From: Myxococcota bacterium
Lineage (GTDB): Bacteria; Myxococcota; Polyangia; GCA-2747355; JAKLHH01
DNA: 7,840 nucleotides
NCBI GenBank assembly: GCA_022710245.1
Contig: JAKLHH010000320.1
Coordinates: forward strand, 1 to 7,840
Reading direction: 5' to 3'
Made by a program: the position numbers and the translations under genes
Notes under the pieces: model-generated
What the model was told of the DNA's origin: nothing
The model's database searches: none
What the model saw: the letters and a program-made list of their open reading frames with translations, nothing else
Part shown: positions 7,049 through 7,840 of the stretch, piece by piece
How the letters are laid out: each line of letters starts with the position of its first letter
Numbering within the stretch: the stretch's first letter is position 1

Positions 7049-7840
7049 ATGCGCGCCATCATTTCAGCACTGGCCGTGACCCTCGCGCTTGGCTTCGGCG
7101 GCGGGGTGGTGGAGGCGAAGGCGAAGCCGAAGAAGAAGGCCGCCAAGAAGCAGGAGGCGCTGCCGAAGGTCGCGACCAAGGAGACCACCGTCGCGATCGA
7201 GAAGCTGATGGGCATCTTCAAGTGGGGCATGACCTCGCAGCAGGTGATGAACCAGCTGGAGAAGGACGTCCGCGCCGAGATGGAGCCGGTCATCAAGAAC
7301 ACGGCAGACCCGCTCGCGCAGGACAGGGTCCGCCGCGAGATGATGGAGAAGCTGAAGGAGATCAAACAGCGGTACACGAAGTTCGAGGGCAAGGCGACGC
7401 CCTGGGACGTCTCGCTCGTCGACAAGGAGTTCGCGCACAAGAACAACGAGTCGATGGTCCACGTCTTCACGAAGAAGGACCGGCGGTTCTTCTTCTTCCA
7501 CAACGACAAGCTGTGGAAGCTCTACATCGCCTTCAACTCGGACCTCTACGAGGGGAAGTCCTTCGAGGACTTCGCCGGGGCGATGGAGACGCGCTTCGGA
7601 CGTGCGCAGCGCAAGTTCGCGGTGACCCTGAAGGGCGAGCAGAAGATGAGTCACCTCTCCTGGCCGCCGTCGCCGACGACCATCCTGCGCGCCATCGACG
7701 AGACGGGCTTCTACGGCAACTTCTGCCTGGTGCTGACCGACAAGAACGAGCTGCCGGTGGTCCGCTCCGGCCGCAAGGTCAACAGCCCCAAGCGCGAGTA
7801 CAGCGATCCGCTGATCGACGCCGTCACCAAGGACGGCGGC
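7049..7840 (+). CDS. Exported protein of unknown function, 3' end beyond the window
   Basis: An ATG at 7049 with AGGAG (7039-7043) at 5 nt spacing opens 264 codons without a stop to the right edge. The signal peptide is MRAIISALAVTLALGF followed by a Gly/Val stretch, with likely cleavage after VEA23. A short Lys/Ala linker (24-35) follows, similar in style to the peptidase linker upstream. The mature part is charged: a helical section around VAIEKLMGIFKWGMTSQQV and REMMEKLKEIKQRYTKFEG, then a mixed strand-helix part with RRFFFFHNDKLWKLYIAF. I recognise no catalytic motif or family; a periplasmic role is all that can be inferred. It is divergent from the minus-strand operon across a 216-bp spacer. 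Confidence 0.8.
   Translation, partial: MRAIISALAVTLALGFGGGVVEAKAKPKKKAAKKQEALPKVATKETTVAIEKLMGIFKWGMTSQQVMNQLEKDVRAEMEPVIKNTADPLAQDRVRREMMEKLKEIKQRYTKFEGKATPWDVSLVDKEFAHKNNESMVHVFTKKDRRFFFFHNDKLWKLYIAFNSDLYEGKSFEDFAGAMETRFGRAQRKFAVTLKGEQKMSHLSWPPSPTTILRAIDETGFYGNFCLVLTDKNELPVVRSGRKVNSPKREYSDPLIDAVTKDGG

Overview
The window is GC-rich DNA with strong G/C preference at third codon positions. Small secreted proteins with Lys/Ala/Pro-rich linkers flank a complete mutS, and spacers are short. This style fits a Myxococcota (former Deltaproteobacteria) chromosome. That assignment is inferred from composition and protein style, not from a marker gene.

Left part (1-3231): the last codons of an unidentified gene come first, then a 59-residue ParD-like antitoxin relic with no toxin, then full-length mutS on the + strand with a good sigma-70-like promoter. 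The end of mutS lies in a perfect 35-bp unit present three times. After it come a small hairpin and an AT-rich palindrome that overlaps the -35 box of the next gene.

Middle (3232-5554): an exported M15/DUF882-type zinc peptidase is embedded in long Lys/Ala/Pro-rich tails. A 478-bp spacer follows, holding two adjacent hairpins and a coding-like remnant. Then comes an unidentified lipoprotein whose lipobox is duplicated and whose C-terminus is a triplicated 15-bp repeat.

Right part (5543-7840): a two-gene minus-strand operon (unidentified 190-residue protein, then a TlpA-like thioredoxin-fold protein) runs convergently into the lipoprotein gene and overlaps it by 12 bp. The thioredoxin-like protein has about 60 residues of heptad repeats before its signal peptide. 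A 216-bp divergent spacer separates this operon from an exported protein that runs off the right edge.

The genes do not form one pathway. Apart from MutS and the antitoxin relic, most products are envelope or periplasmic. The most unusual property is the density of short tandem duplications (12, 15, 21, 35 bp), nearly all at stop codons, start codons or signal sequences. I see no phage, IS, CRISPR, tRNA or rRNA, and no convincing complete new system.
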